A stretch of 64,000 nt of DNA, taken from assembly GCA_022701365.1 (NCBI GenBank), contig JAKUHH010000201.1, forward strand, positions 744,001 to 808,000, given 5' to 3'. Within the stretch, counting starts at the first letter, position 1; each line of letters begins with the position of its first letter. Positions 33,128-43,455 of the stretch are shown here, piece by piece. The stretch comes from Mycocentrospora acerina (lineage: Eukaryota; Ascomycota; Dothideomycetes; Pleosporales). A program made the position numbers and the translations under genes. Below the pieces are notes generated by a model. The model ran no database searches, was not told the origin of the DNA, and was given only the letters and a program-made list of their open reading frames with translations.

Positions 33128-34357
33128 TCATCCACTGCCAGCACCTAGAGAATCGCTTAATTTAACAATTGGTGTCAAGTTATCAATCTTGACACCAAAC
33201 ATCCCCGCTGCCAGCTCAAAACTCCTCTTCACGGCTTCACTTCCATACACCCGCATCTCATCTTCGTATGCTTTTGTCACGCCTTCCCAGCCTTCTAGTC
33301 CCTTCTTGTGGGCCTCCGCTATCAATCTTCCGAGCAGCGCAGAATCCCTCACGGCTGTATTAGCACCATTTCCACTAGCAGGTGTCATGGCATGTACAGC
33401 GTCACCGATCAACGTAACTCTCGGCTCATTTAGCCACTGTGGCACACCATCCGGACTCGAGCAGGTGATTTTCCAGAATGCAGCTTCAGAATCAATCATG
33501 TTGTCAAACAGTGGCTTTACACGCGAATGCCAGTGCGAGGTGAGCGATTTGGCAATTTGAGCAGCAGGTGCCCCGACGATAGTGTAGTTATCGTTCGGGG
33601 CATTGATGACACCCGGCGAGCCACCTAATGTCCACCCAAAATTGATATCTGGATTATGCATCTCGTTAGGACGTATATTTGTCATGAGGAAGAATTTGCC
33701 GCCATTTGGCTGGCTGGTGTCGTCTACCAAGCGAAATACACCTTCCCCCAATCCCAAGAAGGCCGTTGATGGCGCTTGACCATGGATTCCACGTGCACCT
33801 AAATCATAGATTTTGATCGCTCCATTAGAGAGCTGCTGTGCGACGCCGGAACGGATACCCTCTCCGCCAATGAGCATAGAACCCTCGATCGACTTTGAGC
33901 CATCCGCGAAGATGGCACGGACCCCGTCATCCGTCACTTCGTAGCTGGTGACATGATGTGACCACCGAACATTTTCCTCGAGCCCTTCCATGAATAGCTT
34001 TCGCATATCGCCTCTTGCGATACCAACCACTAATCCATCACGACTCGATAACGTCTCTTGCGTAACGGTTTCATGCTCATTGCCCAGATTCTCGCCCGTT
34101 AACGGGTTGACGGCCGCAAAGCCAGCACCGCCTGTCTTGCCACAGGCATCATAGAATTTCTTGAACCCATCGGTACCGAGAACTGACTCAATGGCGTCGA
34201 GACCCTCGGGTGAGAGGCGCAATCGGTAGCCCTGTGCTCGAAAGACGATGGAAGCGTCCCGCTCAAAGACGAGGAAAGGGATCTTAGCCTGGTGTAGCGA
34301 TTGGGCAAGGAGAAGTGACGCGATACCTGCGCCAGAGATGAGGATAGGCTTGCTCAT
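33128..34357 (-). CDS. FAD-dependent aromatic-hydroxylase-type monooxygenase
   Basis: A single exon of 409 aa from ATG at 34357 (ACCATGAGC context). The N-terminal Rossmann segment is ILISGAGIASLLLAQSL; the third glycine of GxGxxG is Ser here. GGEGIRSGV is the middle motif that binds FAD/NAD(P)H, and GDAVHAMTPASGNGAN is the GD motif that contacts the FAD ribityl chain. The length is normal for salicylate- and zeaxanthin-epoxidase-like hydroxylases. These enzymes insert one oxygen atom using NAD(P)H; the substrate cannot be told. The gene is divergent from the GST gene with a 1.16-kb shared upstream region. Confidence 0.92.
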   Translation of the reverse strand: MSKPILISGAGIASLLLAQSLHQAKIPFLVFERDASIVFRAQGYRLRLSPEGLDAIESVLGTDGFKKFYDACGKTGGAGFAAVNPLTGENLGNEHETVTQETLSSRDGLVVGIARGDMRKLFMEGLEENVRWSHHVTSYEVTDDGVRAIFADGSKSIEGSMLIGGEGIRSGVAQQLSNGAIKIYDLGARGIHGQAPSTAFLGLGEGVFRLVDDTSQPNGGKFFLMTNIRPNEMHNPDINFGWTLGGSPGVINAPNDNYTIVGAPAAQIAKSLTSHWHSRVKPLFDNMIDSEAAFWKITCSSPDGVPQWLNEPRVTLIGDAVHAMTPASGNGANTAVRDSALLGRLIAEAHKKGLEGWEGVTKAYEDEMRVYGSEAVKRSFELAAGMFGVKIDNLTPIVKLSDSLGAGSG

Positions 34358-35516
34358 GGTGGACAAGAAGAGGGTGCTGTAAGTAAGTGAGTGAGTGACA
34401 TTGTGAGGAATAAGCCTTGGGCTTATACAAAATGCAGCTCTGGTAGGCAGCTATTCGTGTTTAGTAAAGTCAGTTTGGAACAACACAAGCTTGAAAGATC
34501 TCTAAGGATTGTGTAATTGTTACAAACCGCTCGGTCGGAATGGTCACGTTCCGAATCCGGACATAAGGTTTTAGATGACAAATCTCTAAGCTTGGCTACA
34601 TAGTTTTGTCTTACCAGGCAATTTGACTAGGCGTAAATGAGAAACAAACATCAAACTTTGTATCCCATATTACAAAGAATCGTACAGTACGAGATGCTTC
34701 CTGCCATCGATCGGTATCCATGATAGCCCCAAAGTTATTTTTACTCGCTCATTTGGACGAGTCTACACCACCGAGATTTGTCTTGAGGTTGAACAAATCG
34801 GGTAGTCGCCAAGGGCAAAGCTCTTGGCCCTAGACAACGTAACAAACAATACTATCACAACAAACAAATCCTCTTGGCAATTATCTTATCGATTGATTTT
34901 TTTATACTGTCTATAAAAACTATCTGGATCAGAGTTTACAAGGGTGGAGAGTAGCGTATACTTGTCTTTCATTAAACACTGCCTCGGGGAATCACATTCG
35001 ATTCGAACGAGTTATTACGCGACAAAGTTATGCCTCACTGGTGTCTTAAGGCTTGGTACCATGGCGAACAGAGCCGCTGAGAGTATACATGGGTAAATCA
35101 TTGAATGATTCGACATTGGATTCCTAAGCAGGCCTTGGTTTGCATCATGCACGGCGTTGCGGAGACAGTACGAAAGAGAGCTTGGTCCACAGTGTGGACT
35201 AGAATACACAAAACATAGATCATAAAACGAGCCAGGGCTTATTCAGAATTACACAATCATTATAAATGATGCTGTTCGTTCATTGGTCGCAAATCTTTGA
35301 CAACTCGCCGATGTAAACCTAGGAAGTGTGTCAAAGATTTGTTTCTAAGCTGGAAAATCATAGTCTAACCAGAACTAATTGGGCTCATTTGCTGTAAGAG
35401 CTATTGTCACAAAGAAGAGGGTTGGCATATAACTTGTGGAATGTGCCCATACAACAGCAGGTAGTTGCAAGGCGGACCTACCACACTGCTCACTGAGAGA
35501 CTATTACACTAGAATC
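34358..35516. other. divergent intergenic region between monooxygenase and GST
   Basis: 1,159 bases. Open frames are short and unconvincing. It must contain the promoters of both flanking genes. Confidence 0.4.
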
Positions 35517-36214
35517 ATGTCTACTAAGTCTGGCCTCATGGGTCTAGTTGTACATCATCTTCAGCCATCGCAGTCTGAGCGCGTTGTTTTTCTTTGCGAG
35601 GAGCTCGGGATCAATTACGCGCTGAAGGTCTATCCGCGGACTTCCACCGGTGGAGCACCACCAGAGCTTAAGACCATGTAAATTTCCTTGATTCGTCAAA
35701 ATTTTGTGCAGAGCTAACTTTGAGTCGTAGTCATCCTACTGGTACAGCACCTGTAATCCAAGATGGTAGTCTTATTTTGTCTGAGACTAGCGCCATCATG
35801 GATTACATCCTAGGAAAGTATGGCAAGGGCCTACTTACAGTTCCAAATACTTCTCCAGATTTCGCCAACTATGTTTTCTGGTTCCACTGGGGAATTGCAA
35901 CGTTTCAAACTGCTGCAACAGTTCCCATTTATCTCCGTCGCGCTGGTGTTCAAAATGATAATCCTATTTTGAAAAATATCGACAAGGGTATGGCTGATGC
36001 GCTGGAACTGTTGGACGGACGCTTGGGACAGTCTCCGTGGCTTGCTGGCAAGGACTTTACTGTCGCTGATATCTACGTTGTATTCATCGTAACTACCATG
36101 ACAATCTTCAATCCGATTAATCTGGAAGGATACAACAATATCAACAGGTGGATTGACATAATTAAGCAGAGGCCGGCATACAGGAGGACGATTGAAAAGG
36201 TGCAGCCTTTCTAG
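35517..36214 (+). CDS. glutathione S-transferase
   Basis: Join 35517..35677, 35731..36214 gives 214 aa with a 53-nt intron that restores KTIHPTGTAPVI, the conserved thioredoxin-fold segment with the cis-proline before the glutathione-binding ETSAIMDYI. The C-terminal helical domain contains WLAGKDFTVADIY, the N-capping/hydrophobic staple motif of GSTs. The N-terminal SQSERVVFLCEELG is typical of cytosolic fungal GSTs of the Gtt/URE2p-like kind. It conjugates glutathione to electrophiles and may detoxify products of the neighbouring monooxygenase. A decayed copy of the 3' half lies at 38380-38735. Confidence 0.92.
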
Positions 36215-36739
36215 GCAGAAGCAAAGAGTCGGTGCTCTGAAATCACCGACACAATCAACAGCCAAACAATAAGTTTTACAGTATTCATAGAGAGGAGAAA
36301 ATCATTGATTGTAAATTGTGTAGGCATTTTTGATCTCTTTCTAAGTGTTAGTGCCAGCCGTTAATCTGCGTGATGACATTGTTCCAGCCTCTACTGAATT
36401 TTCGAATTTTGTCATTAGGACACTGTATTTGCCCCAGCTTTACTTGCCGGAAATCTGCTTTAGAAGATCCATCTTAGTATGCATCCTGTGCTTGACTGGT
36501 TTGATTGATCATTGTGAGATGGTGCTGGCGTGAACTGGCGCCGTGTCTGTGTAGTTCACCAATAGCAGGCACCTATTTAGGGTGGGATCGATACAGGCTA
36601 GCTAGGTTAAGCGCCTAGCCATGTACAAAGGCTAATCCTCGAAAACTATTCAGCGCATGGACAATCTCCCTCTGCATATCTACCCACCCCAGTTGCAGTG
36701 AAATCTCTCGTTTCACTTCAATCAACAATCTTCTCAACC
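36215..36739. other. intergenic between GST and hydrolase
   Basis: 525 bases without a supported gene. Confidence 0.4.
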
Positions 36740-37693
36740 ATGTGCTCCTCACATCCAAAATCTCCAACCAATTCTCTGCCGCTCATCTTCCCACCCTTGC
36801 GAAATCATAGAACAACCCTGATAATCCTCCACGGCCGTGGCTCCACCGCTCAGAAGTTTGCAGAACCATTACTCAAGTCTAGAGTATCTTCCTCGGACAA
36901 AGAAACAAAGTCATCTGCACAATTCGCCGCGGAATCATCAAAATCCTTCCAGGATCACTTCCCAGATACAAGATTCGTATTTCCTACTGCACCCCTGCGA
37001 CGAGCTGTCGTATTCAAGCGGAGCCTCACACATCAGTGGTTCGACAACTGGTCCCTAACTCAGCCTGAACTCAAGGAGCACTTGCAGATTCAAGGTCTTT
37101 GCGAAACAAGCGGCCTCTTACACCACTTGTTAAGGGAGGAGATCAAAATCGTGGGCGCAGAGAATGTTGTCCTTATGGGGCTTAGCCAAGGATGTGCGGC
37201 CAGTATTGTCGCAACGCTATTATGGAAGGGTGAGGCATTTGGGGCTTTAGTGGGTATGTGTGGCTATCTGCCATTTCGGAAAGGAATGTGTGATTTTGTA
37301 GAGGGAGCATGTAATGCAAGCAATGACTCATTACTAAGTTCCGAAGATGACGGAGAAGACATTTTTGAGGGGGACAGTGAAGACTCTGGGAGTGGCACCA
37401 AATTTGAAAGAGCTGTTGAATGGCTGCGTGAGGAGCTACAATTATGTGAAGACGGAAGTAAAGATGGTGAATCGTCACCTTTGCAAGCAATCCCAGTTTT
37501 CATGGGACATGGAACACAGGACGATAAAGTTCCAAGTGGGATTGGTAGACTGGCCGCGCAATTTCTGACTAGTATAGACGTGAGTGTTATTTGGCAAGAA
37601 TACGAAGAACTAGGCCACTGGTATTCGGAGAAAATGCTGCGAGATGTAGTTTGTTTTCTGAAGGATCGAAAGGGATGGGCTGACCCTCTTTGA
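36740..37693 (+). CDS. acyl-protein thioesterase/carboxylesterase-family serine hydrolase
   Basis: A single exon of 317 aa from the ATG at 36740. TLIILHGRGST is the oxyanion-loop strand, VVLMGLSQGCAAS carries the GxSxG nucleophile, PVFMGHGTQDDKVP the catalytic Asp, and EELGHWYS the His. This order matches phospholipase/carboxylesterase (Abhydrolase_2) proteins such as acyl-protein thioesterase and FSH-like hydrolases. An acidic insert of about 45 residues (DDGEDIFEGDSEDSGS and around) sits before the catalytic Asp and is unusual for the family. The protein is probably cytosolic, as no signal peptide is seen. Confidence 0.85.
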   Translation: MCSSHPKSPTNSLPLIFPPLRNHRTTLIILHGRGSTAQKFAEPLLKSRVSSSDKETKSSAQFAAESSKSFQDHFPDTRFVFPTAPLRRAVVFKRSLTHQWFDNWSLTQPELKEHLQIQGLCETSGLLHHLLREEIKIVGAENVVLMGLSQGCAASIVATLLWKGEAFGALVGMCGYLPFRKGMCDFVEGACNASNDSLLSSEDDGEDIFEGDSEDSGSGTKFERAVEWLREELQLCEDGSKDGESSPLQAIPVFMGHGTQDDKVPSGIGRLAAQFLTSIDVSVIWQEYEELGHWYSEKMLRDVVCFLKDRKGWADPL

Positions 37694-38050
37694 TATATTG
37701 ATGGAGTAACAATGTAGACACAATGAACTAATCTGGTGAATTCATGTATTTGTGTACCCAACAATACGAACTCTGAGTCACTTCAAGAATTTATTCACTG
37801 CCTCCTAACGAGTTGTTCGAGATGAAAGCTCTGGTAAACTGTCATTCTATCATGGAGCAATAGTTGGGACTCGCAGCGTTTCTTTATCTTTTAATTTAGA
37901 CATCTAATTAACGATTTGCTCTCTTGTAACATAATTCGCAAGGCATAATGAATGTAGGGATCGAGTCAAAAGTCAAAAATACTTTGTGACAAGCATGCAG
38001 CATTCTACAGGTTGAAGTCTGGGTGCTCCTCTTGTTTCGGAAAGGATAAC
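37694..38050. other. intergenic 3' of the hydrolase
   Basis: 357 bases without a supported gene. Confidence 0.35.
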
Positions 38051-38185
38051 TACTCTTGGCGTCGATGCTATCATAACCCAAACATTAGGCTTAGTCACTT
38101 CTTTATAGCTATTGCAAGAATTATGTTAACAGTTATCTCAACTCTACATGAAGCTGTCAATGCCAATGCGTCTCTCAACGCCTAG
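38051..38185 (+). pseudogene. fragment related to the unrecognised gene at 41499-42542
   Basis: About 135 bases match, with gaps and many transitions, the part of the 41499 gene at roughly 41845-41975; the shared core GGCGTCGATGCTAT is exact, and the later block near 38140-38180 parallels 41928-41968. The frame is broken. It is a decayed partial copy. Confidence 0.65.
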
Positions 38186-38379
38186 GCGAACGATCTCTCC
38201 TTTAATTAAGAATGCTGTTTGATGTCTTTTTGTATTCCTTTGTATCCCAAACGCCCAATTTCATCCAATCAAATTATCCCTATTTTCGCAGATTGAAACA
38301 CCTTTAAATGCTCCCTGCTCGAGGTCTCGGACGCTTTTGTTATGTTTCGTTAGCTGGTTACTAAGTACCGACTTCCGAG

Positions 38380-38735
38380 ACTAGCCATATATCTTCGTCG
38401 CTCTGGTGTTCAAGATGATAATCCTATTTTGAAAAAATGTTGACAAGGGTATGGCTGATGCGCTGGAACTGTTAGAAGGACGCTTAGGACAGTCTCTGTG
38501 GCTTGCTAGCAAGGACTTTACTGCTGCTGATATCTATGCTGACTTTATAGTAACTAATATAAAAATAGTTAATCTAATTAACCTAGAAAGAAAAAACAAC
38601 GTTAATAGTTAGATTAATATCATTAAGCAGAGGCCAGCATACAGGATAACAATTAAGAATGTTTAACATTTTTGGCAGAAAAAAAAGGAATTAGGGGTCT
38701 TAAAAATCACTGACACAGTTAGCAGATCAAGAGAG
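38380..38735 (+). pseudogene. decayed partial copy of the GST gene
   Basis: The sequence follows GST bases from about 35920 to 36265 (offset 2,460), including the 3' untranslated part. The differences are mainly C-to-T and G-to-A relative to the GST, plus small indels, and several sense codons have become stops (for example the Trp codon of NRWID reads TAG). The first half of the gene is missing. This is what a duplicated segment looks like after RIP-like decay. Confidence 0.85.
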
Positions 38736-39218
38736 AGTTTAGTATGATCTTCAATAAGGCGTTTGCTAGTAAGCCAGACCTCTAAGGAGATTCTCAGAGA
38801 TTTCGATGGGAGCTAAATTATGCAAAATCAATGAATCATTTAACCATTGCTACAAAAAGAACTACGCATAGTTACAAAAGCCAGGTAAAAGTAGTTAGTA
38901 AAAAAATATTAATATCAAGAAAATTCTTTAAATTATAAAAAAGGTAGATTAAATTCTCAAATTTGCTGTTGCAGCTCGCTGAGTGCTTGAAAGTAGTGGA
39001 GGATGCTTCGAGTTTTCGCAAAAGATGACGAAAAGTTTATTCACATTTCTATCAGGGAAGTTAAACACGGTGGTTTTGGAAAGACGAATCATGAATTGGA
39101 GGCATGCGCAATGAAGGCAATCGATGAAGGGTTGGGGATGAGGAAGTTACATAGGGTATGGGTGCGAGTTATTAAATCTTGCTTTGTGAAATGAAAAAAA
39201 TTAGACACCACCGCGAAG
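38736..39218. other. intergenic upstream of the 39219 gene
   Basis: AT-rich. A 63-codon frame at 39003-39194 (containing HGGFGKTNHELEACAMKAIDEG) looks protein-like, but I could not splice it in frame to the gene at 39219; it may be a remnant or an untranslated leader. Confidence 0.35.
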
Positions 39219-40028
39219 ATGGCGACACAAATTCCTCTTCAGATGCTTGAAGACTACGAAGCGGCAATTGAGAAGGGAAGGAAGTTGTTTCGGCAACTGA
39301 AAAGTTTTGAGGCGCCACAGCCGACATCGTTGACCCTTTCTTCGTGTGGCTACAGCACTAAATCGAACCGACTGCGCCCTAACACAGAGAGCAATGTACA
39401 AGAGGGGGTACACCAGTGCGGACTTTTAACCCGCCAACTCGTTTATGTCGATGTTCACTCTATGGGTGTGAGTAGAAGCGACGATGCCGCTTACTCGAAC
39501 TACATCGATGCAAGACATGGTCTCATCATTTGCAATGAGAACCACAAATCGAGAGATAATCACCCGTCGGCTAGACGGCTATGGCCCTCAGAGGTCCTCT
39601 GGCAAAGTTGGATAGGTATCAATACCAGTCCAAATACTGCCTTCAATTTGAAAGGAATTATTCGATTCAAGGTAGTAAATGTAGCGACGATCGATGCCAT
39701 TTGGGTGGCATCGAGTCAATCTTCGGCATCAAGAGTCGAATCGAACAATTACGTAGAGTACACCCCATTGGATAACGGATTTTACGCCATTCTTGGAACA
39801 CCAAATGGGGCAAGCACAATGAGGATGCTATCAGACCACAAGAGGGCTCTGGGATTTAAGGTTGTGGAGAAAGTGGTGGTGCTTGGTGACGAAAATTTGA
39901 CGATGAACGATCCAGAGACCCGTTCAATGGTAATATTTCTCTCTGATCGTCGTGTATGTCCTGTAGGCATTCCCCAGCCTAAAGAACCCCAAAGTCAAAG
40001 AAAGTATGGTCAAATTGTTCTTCGTTGA
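39219..40028 (+). CDS. hypothetical protein, no family recognised
   Basis: A single exon of 269 aa. The protein begins MATQIPLQMLEDYEAAIEKG, a helical-looking start, and contains the protein-like core LLTRQLVYVDVHSMGVSRSD and SARRLWPSEVLWQSW. No signal peptide, membrane segment or known motif is visible. Codon use is consistent along the frame, which argues for a real gene. It sits among gene fragments in the accessory part of the window. Confidence 0.5.
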   Translation: MATQIPLQMLEDYEAAIEKGRKLFRQLKSFEAPQPTSLTLSSCGYSTKSNRLRPNTESNVQEGVHQCGLLTRQLVYVDVHSMGVSRSDDAAYSNYIDARHGLIICNENHKSRDNHPSARRLWPSEVLWQSWIGINTSPNTAFNLKGIIRFKVVNVATIDAIWVASSQSSASRVESNNYVEYTPLDNGFYAILGTPNGASTMRMLSDHKRALGFKVVEKVVVLGDENLTMNDPETRSMVIFLSDRRVCPVGIPQPKEPQSQRKYGQIVLR

Positions 40029-41498
40029 TGCTGGAACCCTTTCGATTCTGACCATTTCAAAATCATAAAATACTAGGTGATCATAATTTTAATAGCATGA
40101 GTAAAGTCGCGAAATTTAGTCATCAATCCAAAACCTTGCAGCATCCTGTCGTGGAAGTGTTTCATCGAACGGCACTCAATAGCATTCTTTACAATATTAA
40201 CCTCGCTATAATAATGGGACATGCAAGAATGTTAACGTTCAATCGCTCCATCAATCAGTCCTTTTTCAAACTTTGTTTCGTGCCTCGCACAAAATGGATT
40301 TTCGATAGAAAAAGTCGCCGCAACAGACAGTTGAGACGATGTCAAATGTTTAGAATCGAAGATCGATCATTTTGGGTTCGTTTTTAATGTAGTATCTTAC
40401 TACAAGTCTGAGCTGATATAAAGCCGGAAGAATGTGTTTTGTGAAGTTGACCTTCAAATAAAGTTGGCAACGCTTTTTAGATTGTGATGTTTGCTCGGTG
40501 GTACAATGGGTGAGTTTTCCGTACATATTGCCTTTTCATCCATTAGTACTAGGGCTAACAAGTTTATCTGTGATATAAATTGACGTACCATACATAACTC
40601 TTAATAGAAGTTCCAACTGTCGCGTAGCAGTACATCAGTCTACCAGCATCACACCTAAAAATCAATTGGTTTTTGGGTTTGAAACCAACTAAAGAAACAT
40701 CCGGAACAGTAAAAATTCTACTACTTACCCAAGAATAAACAAGTTCTCCTATTGTCACTGCAAATATGTTGCCCCGTACTCACACCTAAAGAAAACCAAG
40801 CCGTAACTGATTTGAAGGTGATCAACCCCAATACAAATATCACCTCCAGCTATTAACAATTCACGAAACACCAATTTATTTCGCGCTGCCAAATCTATCC
40901 ATTTAGAATTTGATAGAAACCATTAGCCAAAAAGTAATACAGCCTTGATGATCGTTGATGATCTGTGGAGCCGAAAGTTAAACTTGTTTGTGCCCAAGGG
41001 GCCCAGCGACAAACCTCCCGGATGAGAGAAAAACTTGGCGAAGGTTGATGAGAGGAGGAAAGGAGAGTATAGGATTGGACTAGAAAGTGGAGAACTTGTG
41101 ATCGTATTACTACATAGTACGTGCATACCACCTACAATGTGGAGGAGTAAAATGCGTGCTGAGTCATCGGCTAATGCCGCAACCAATCAGCGTGTGGCGC
41201 CTTCATGGCGACCACTGCGGACAAAGGCCTGTAACTGGTAGAGTACCAGATAAAGTTGATTATTTTACTTAATTTTAAGAGTCACCTTAGATTAACCATT
41301 CTGTTAATTCCATTCATTTTGCACAAGTATGAGTCATTTCGAGCACTTGAGCTATAAGTTTCGTCTCAACCCACGAGCTCTAGATAGCACCACTTCATTC
41401 ATCATCCTGTAAATTCTTACTGCCCAAAGCTTGTTCTCATCTTTGGCCCTATCGTTGGATGCAACTAATTCTATCGCTTCTTTAAGGTACATTAAAAA
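40029..41498. other. long intergenic stretch with one gene fragment
   Basis: 1,470 bases. Apart from the PhyH-like fragment near 40080-40240, I see no supported gene. Confidence 0.35.
40080..40240 (-). pseudogene. fragment of a phytanoyl-CoA dioxygenase-like gene
   Basis: Bases 40135-40188, read on the minus strand, match 48749-48802 of the PhyH gene at about 45 of 54 positions by eye. Translation gives NAIECRSMKHFHDRMLQ against NAVERRSIEHIHHRMLQ. The frame runs into a stop shortly after and nothing of the catalytic core follows, so only a piece of the N-terminal region survives. Confidence 0.7.
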
Positions 41499-42542
41499 AT
41501 GCTCGTTGAAGACCCTACGCGCGCCAGTGGCACCGGCATCGACGACGTTACAAAGACCTTGATTACACAAGATCTTAAGCACACATGGGAATTCCAAAGA
41601 GAGGCCGAATTCCGGGACAGGCAAAGAATTATCTGGGCAACAGTAGACTATTTTCGTGTTGTCCTTCAAGATAAACAAGGCAAGATCGACTCTAATCATT
41701 TCGGCATTCTCGACTCTAAGGTTAAACGAATTTGCAACAAACTCACAGCCTTCTACTGGTTACAGTCGGCACAGACAGGCGCTCCTCATATTCCCGAAAA
41801 GACAACGACTCCTGGCATCATTTTTGCAGCAATGTACGAAGAGTGGCGTCGATGCTATGCCAACCCAAACATTGAATTCGGCCACTTCCTTGCGAATCCT
41901 GTTAGAATCGCACTAAATGGACCCTCGACTCTATGTGAAGTCGTCAATACCCATGCATCCCTATGCGCGCAAGTGGAAAATCTCTCCTTGGCATTCGAGC
42001 ATCATTCAGTGCATCCTTTGTACCCTGCAATCATCATGGTTTGTGATCGATTTGATGGAAAAGTAGACACTCAGCCAGACGGCTATATCAGTCTCCGTGA
42101 AGTAGCAAAAAAGCAATCCGTGCTTCTTGTTCTCACTGGTTCAAATAGAGGCTTACCTATTTCCTTGGAAAGTCTTACAGAATTCGCTTTGCCCATCGAT
42201 AGAACGGACATCCTTGGCTCTGAGGTTTTACGTGTTCCGCTTGATATCGCTGTCAGATTCTTTGTAAGTTTGGAGATCCAATTTCAGGACCAAGAGGCGA
42301 AAGGTCACCAGGTTGTCGATAAGAGCATATGTGGACATCGTTGCCCTATAGGATACGACGGAACTATCCGTTTCAATTCAGATGAATGGATCCATGCTAT
42401 GATAACAACAGCCGAGAAATATGGTTATAATAGTATGCGAGATACGCATGAATCTCTTTTAAGAGTACAAGCTCGCCTGTCTGGGCGACATGCAGACTAC
42501 GCACGGGAACATATATTTTTCAGTCGTATATGGAAACCTTAG
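41499..42542 (+). CDS. hypothetical protein, no family recognised
   Basis: A single exon of 347 aa. It looks like a folded globular protein with evenly spread hydrophobic and charged residues, e.g. AAMYEEWRRCYANP and LEIQFQDQEAKGHQVV. A region near residues 185-235 (IIMVCDRFDGKVDTQPDGYI, VLLVLTGSNRG) resembles a nucleotide-binding-type alternating fold, but no Walker motif is present. A broken copy of part of it lies at 38051-38185, so it belongs to a duplicated family. Its function is unknown. Confidence 0.55.
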   Translation: MLVEDPTRASGTGIDDVTKTLITQDLKHTWEFQREAEFRDRQRIIWATVDYFRVVLQDKQGKIDSNHFGILDSKVKRICNKLTAFYWLQSAQTGAPHIPEKTTTPGIIFAAMYEEWRRCYANPNIEFGHFLANPVRIALNGPSTLCEVVNTHASLCAQVENLSLAFEHHSVHPLYPAIIMVCDRFDGKVDTQPDGYISLREVAKKQSVLLVLTGSNRGLPISLESLTEFALPIDRTDILGSEVLRVPLDIAVRFFVSLEIQFQDQEAKGHQVVDKSICGHRCPIGYDGTIRFNSDEWIHAMITTAEKYGYNSMRDTHESLLRVQARLSGRHADYAREHIFFSRIWKP

Positions 42543-42864
42543 GCTTCTTAAAGCTTCATATTTTGCTTTAATAAGATTGCGGAGTTGAAGTGTAAGGAAA
42601 TGCAATAGCTCTAGCAAGTACGGGTTCTCAAAAACTTGGGCTGTTCGGACGGATAGATTCGGCGATACCAATAGGAGTCAAGCCGGGTTCTTGTGACTGC
42701 ATTAGAAATCATGCAATGGCTGCAAAAAAATCGTTATAAAAGCCCTATGATCTGGCGATATGTGAGTGATCGTGGGCAATTCTCGTTTTTGTATCACAAA
42801 TCGGCTACACAAAAATCGTCGTATCTTGTTAATCGTTCATTTTTGATCTCTTGTCACCACCGCC
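42543..42864. other. intergenic
   Basis: 322 bases, no supported gene. Confidence 0.35.
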
Positions 42865-43455
42865 ATGCGACTTACATCCATCTTCACCATGTCCCTCGCG
42901 TCACTCAGCGAAGCCCGGCCATCCTCGAAAAGTGAAAAACGAATCCTTGAAGCTCTTGGTAACACATATTCGCTTGTCAACATCACAACATCTGTCGTTC
43001 CCAGCACTTTATTCTCGAGAATCAATGCTAAAGGTTTCATAAGTGCACTGGATGGCGCCCTTTATTTGGATGGGCCCTACGGCCAAAATCTTGTCGGGCT
43101 CTTCATCTACTCAGCAAGCGACTGGATCAGCGCAACTATCGCCGCGACAGAACCTTCGCTCCGCCTAAATCTCACGTTTCCTTTCCAATCCAACGAAACC
43201 GATGCAGACTGGGCTCTCGTTGGCAAGTATGGCATAAGTTACGCGGAGCCGCTTCGCATCAACACTGAGATTCCAGCGAATGAAACAAATGGCCAGGTCT
43301 TCCACGAACCGTTAATAATTGCCAACATACCAACGTTGGTGGGAACCAGCCAAAGGAGAAACTACGCAATGGTTGAATTTAAAAAAACGAGTAAGCAAGA
43401 AATATTTTTGAGTACTGGAACTGCGCGTACTATGATGTGGAAGAAGGTTGCCTAG
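42865..43455 (+). CDS. lipocalin-like domain protein
   Basis: A single exon of 196 aa. After a short N-terminus, GNTYSLVN begins a region that follows the fungal lipocalin-like pattern (PF13924 type): a GPYGQNLVGLFIYSASDWIS strand pair, then NLTFPFQSNETDADWALVGK and a C-terminal RRNYAMVEF. Related proteins often sit in secondary-metabolite clusters and may bind small hydrophobic ligands; that is family knowledge, not seen here. The first 18 residues are weakly hydrophobic and could be a poor signal peptide. Several N-glycosylation sequons (NIT, NLT, NET) would fit secretion. Confidence 0.6.
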   Translation: MRLTSIFTMSLASLSEARPSSKSEKRILEALGNTYSLVNITTSVVPSTLFSRINAKGFISALDGALYLDGPYGQNLVGLFIYSASDWISATIAATEPSLRLNLTFPFQSNETDADWALVGKYGISYAEPLRINTEIPANETNGQVFHEPLIIANIPTLVGTSQRRNYAMVEFKKTSKQEIFLSTGTARTMMWKKVA

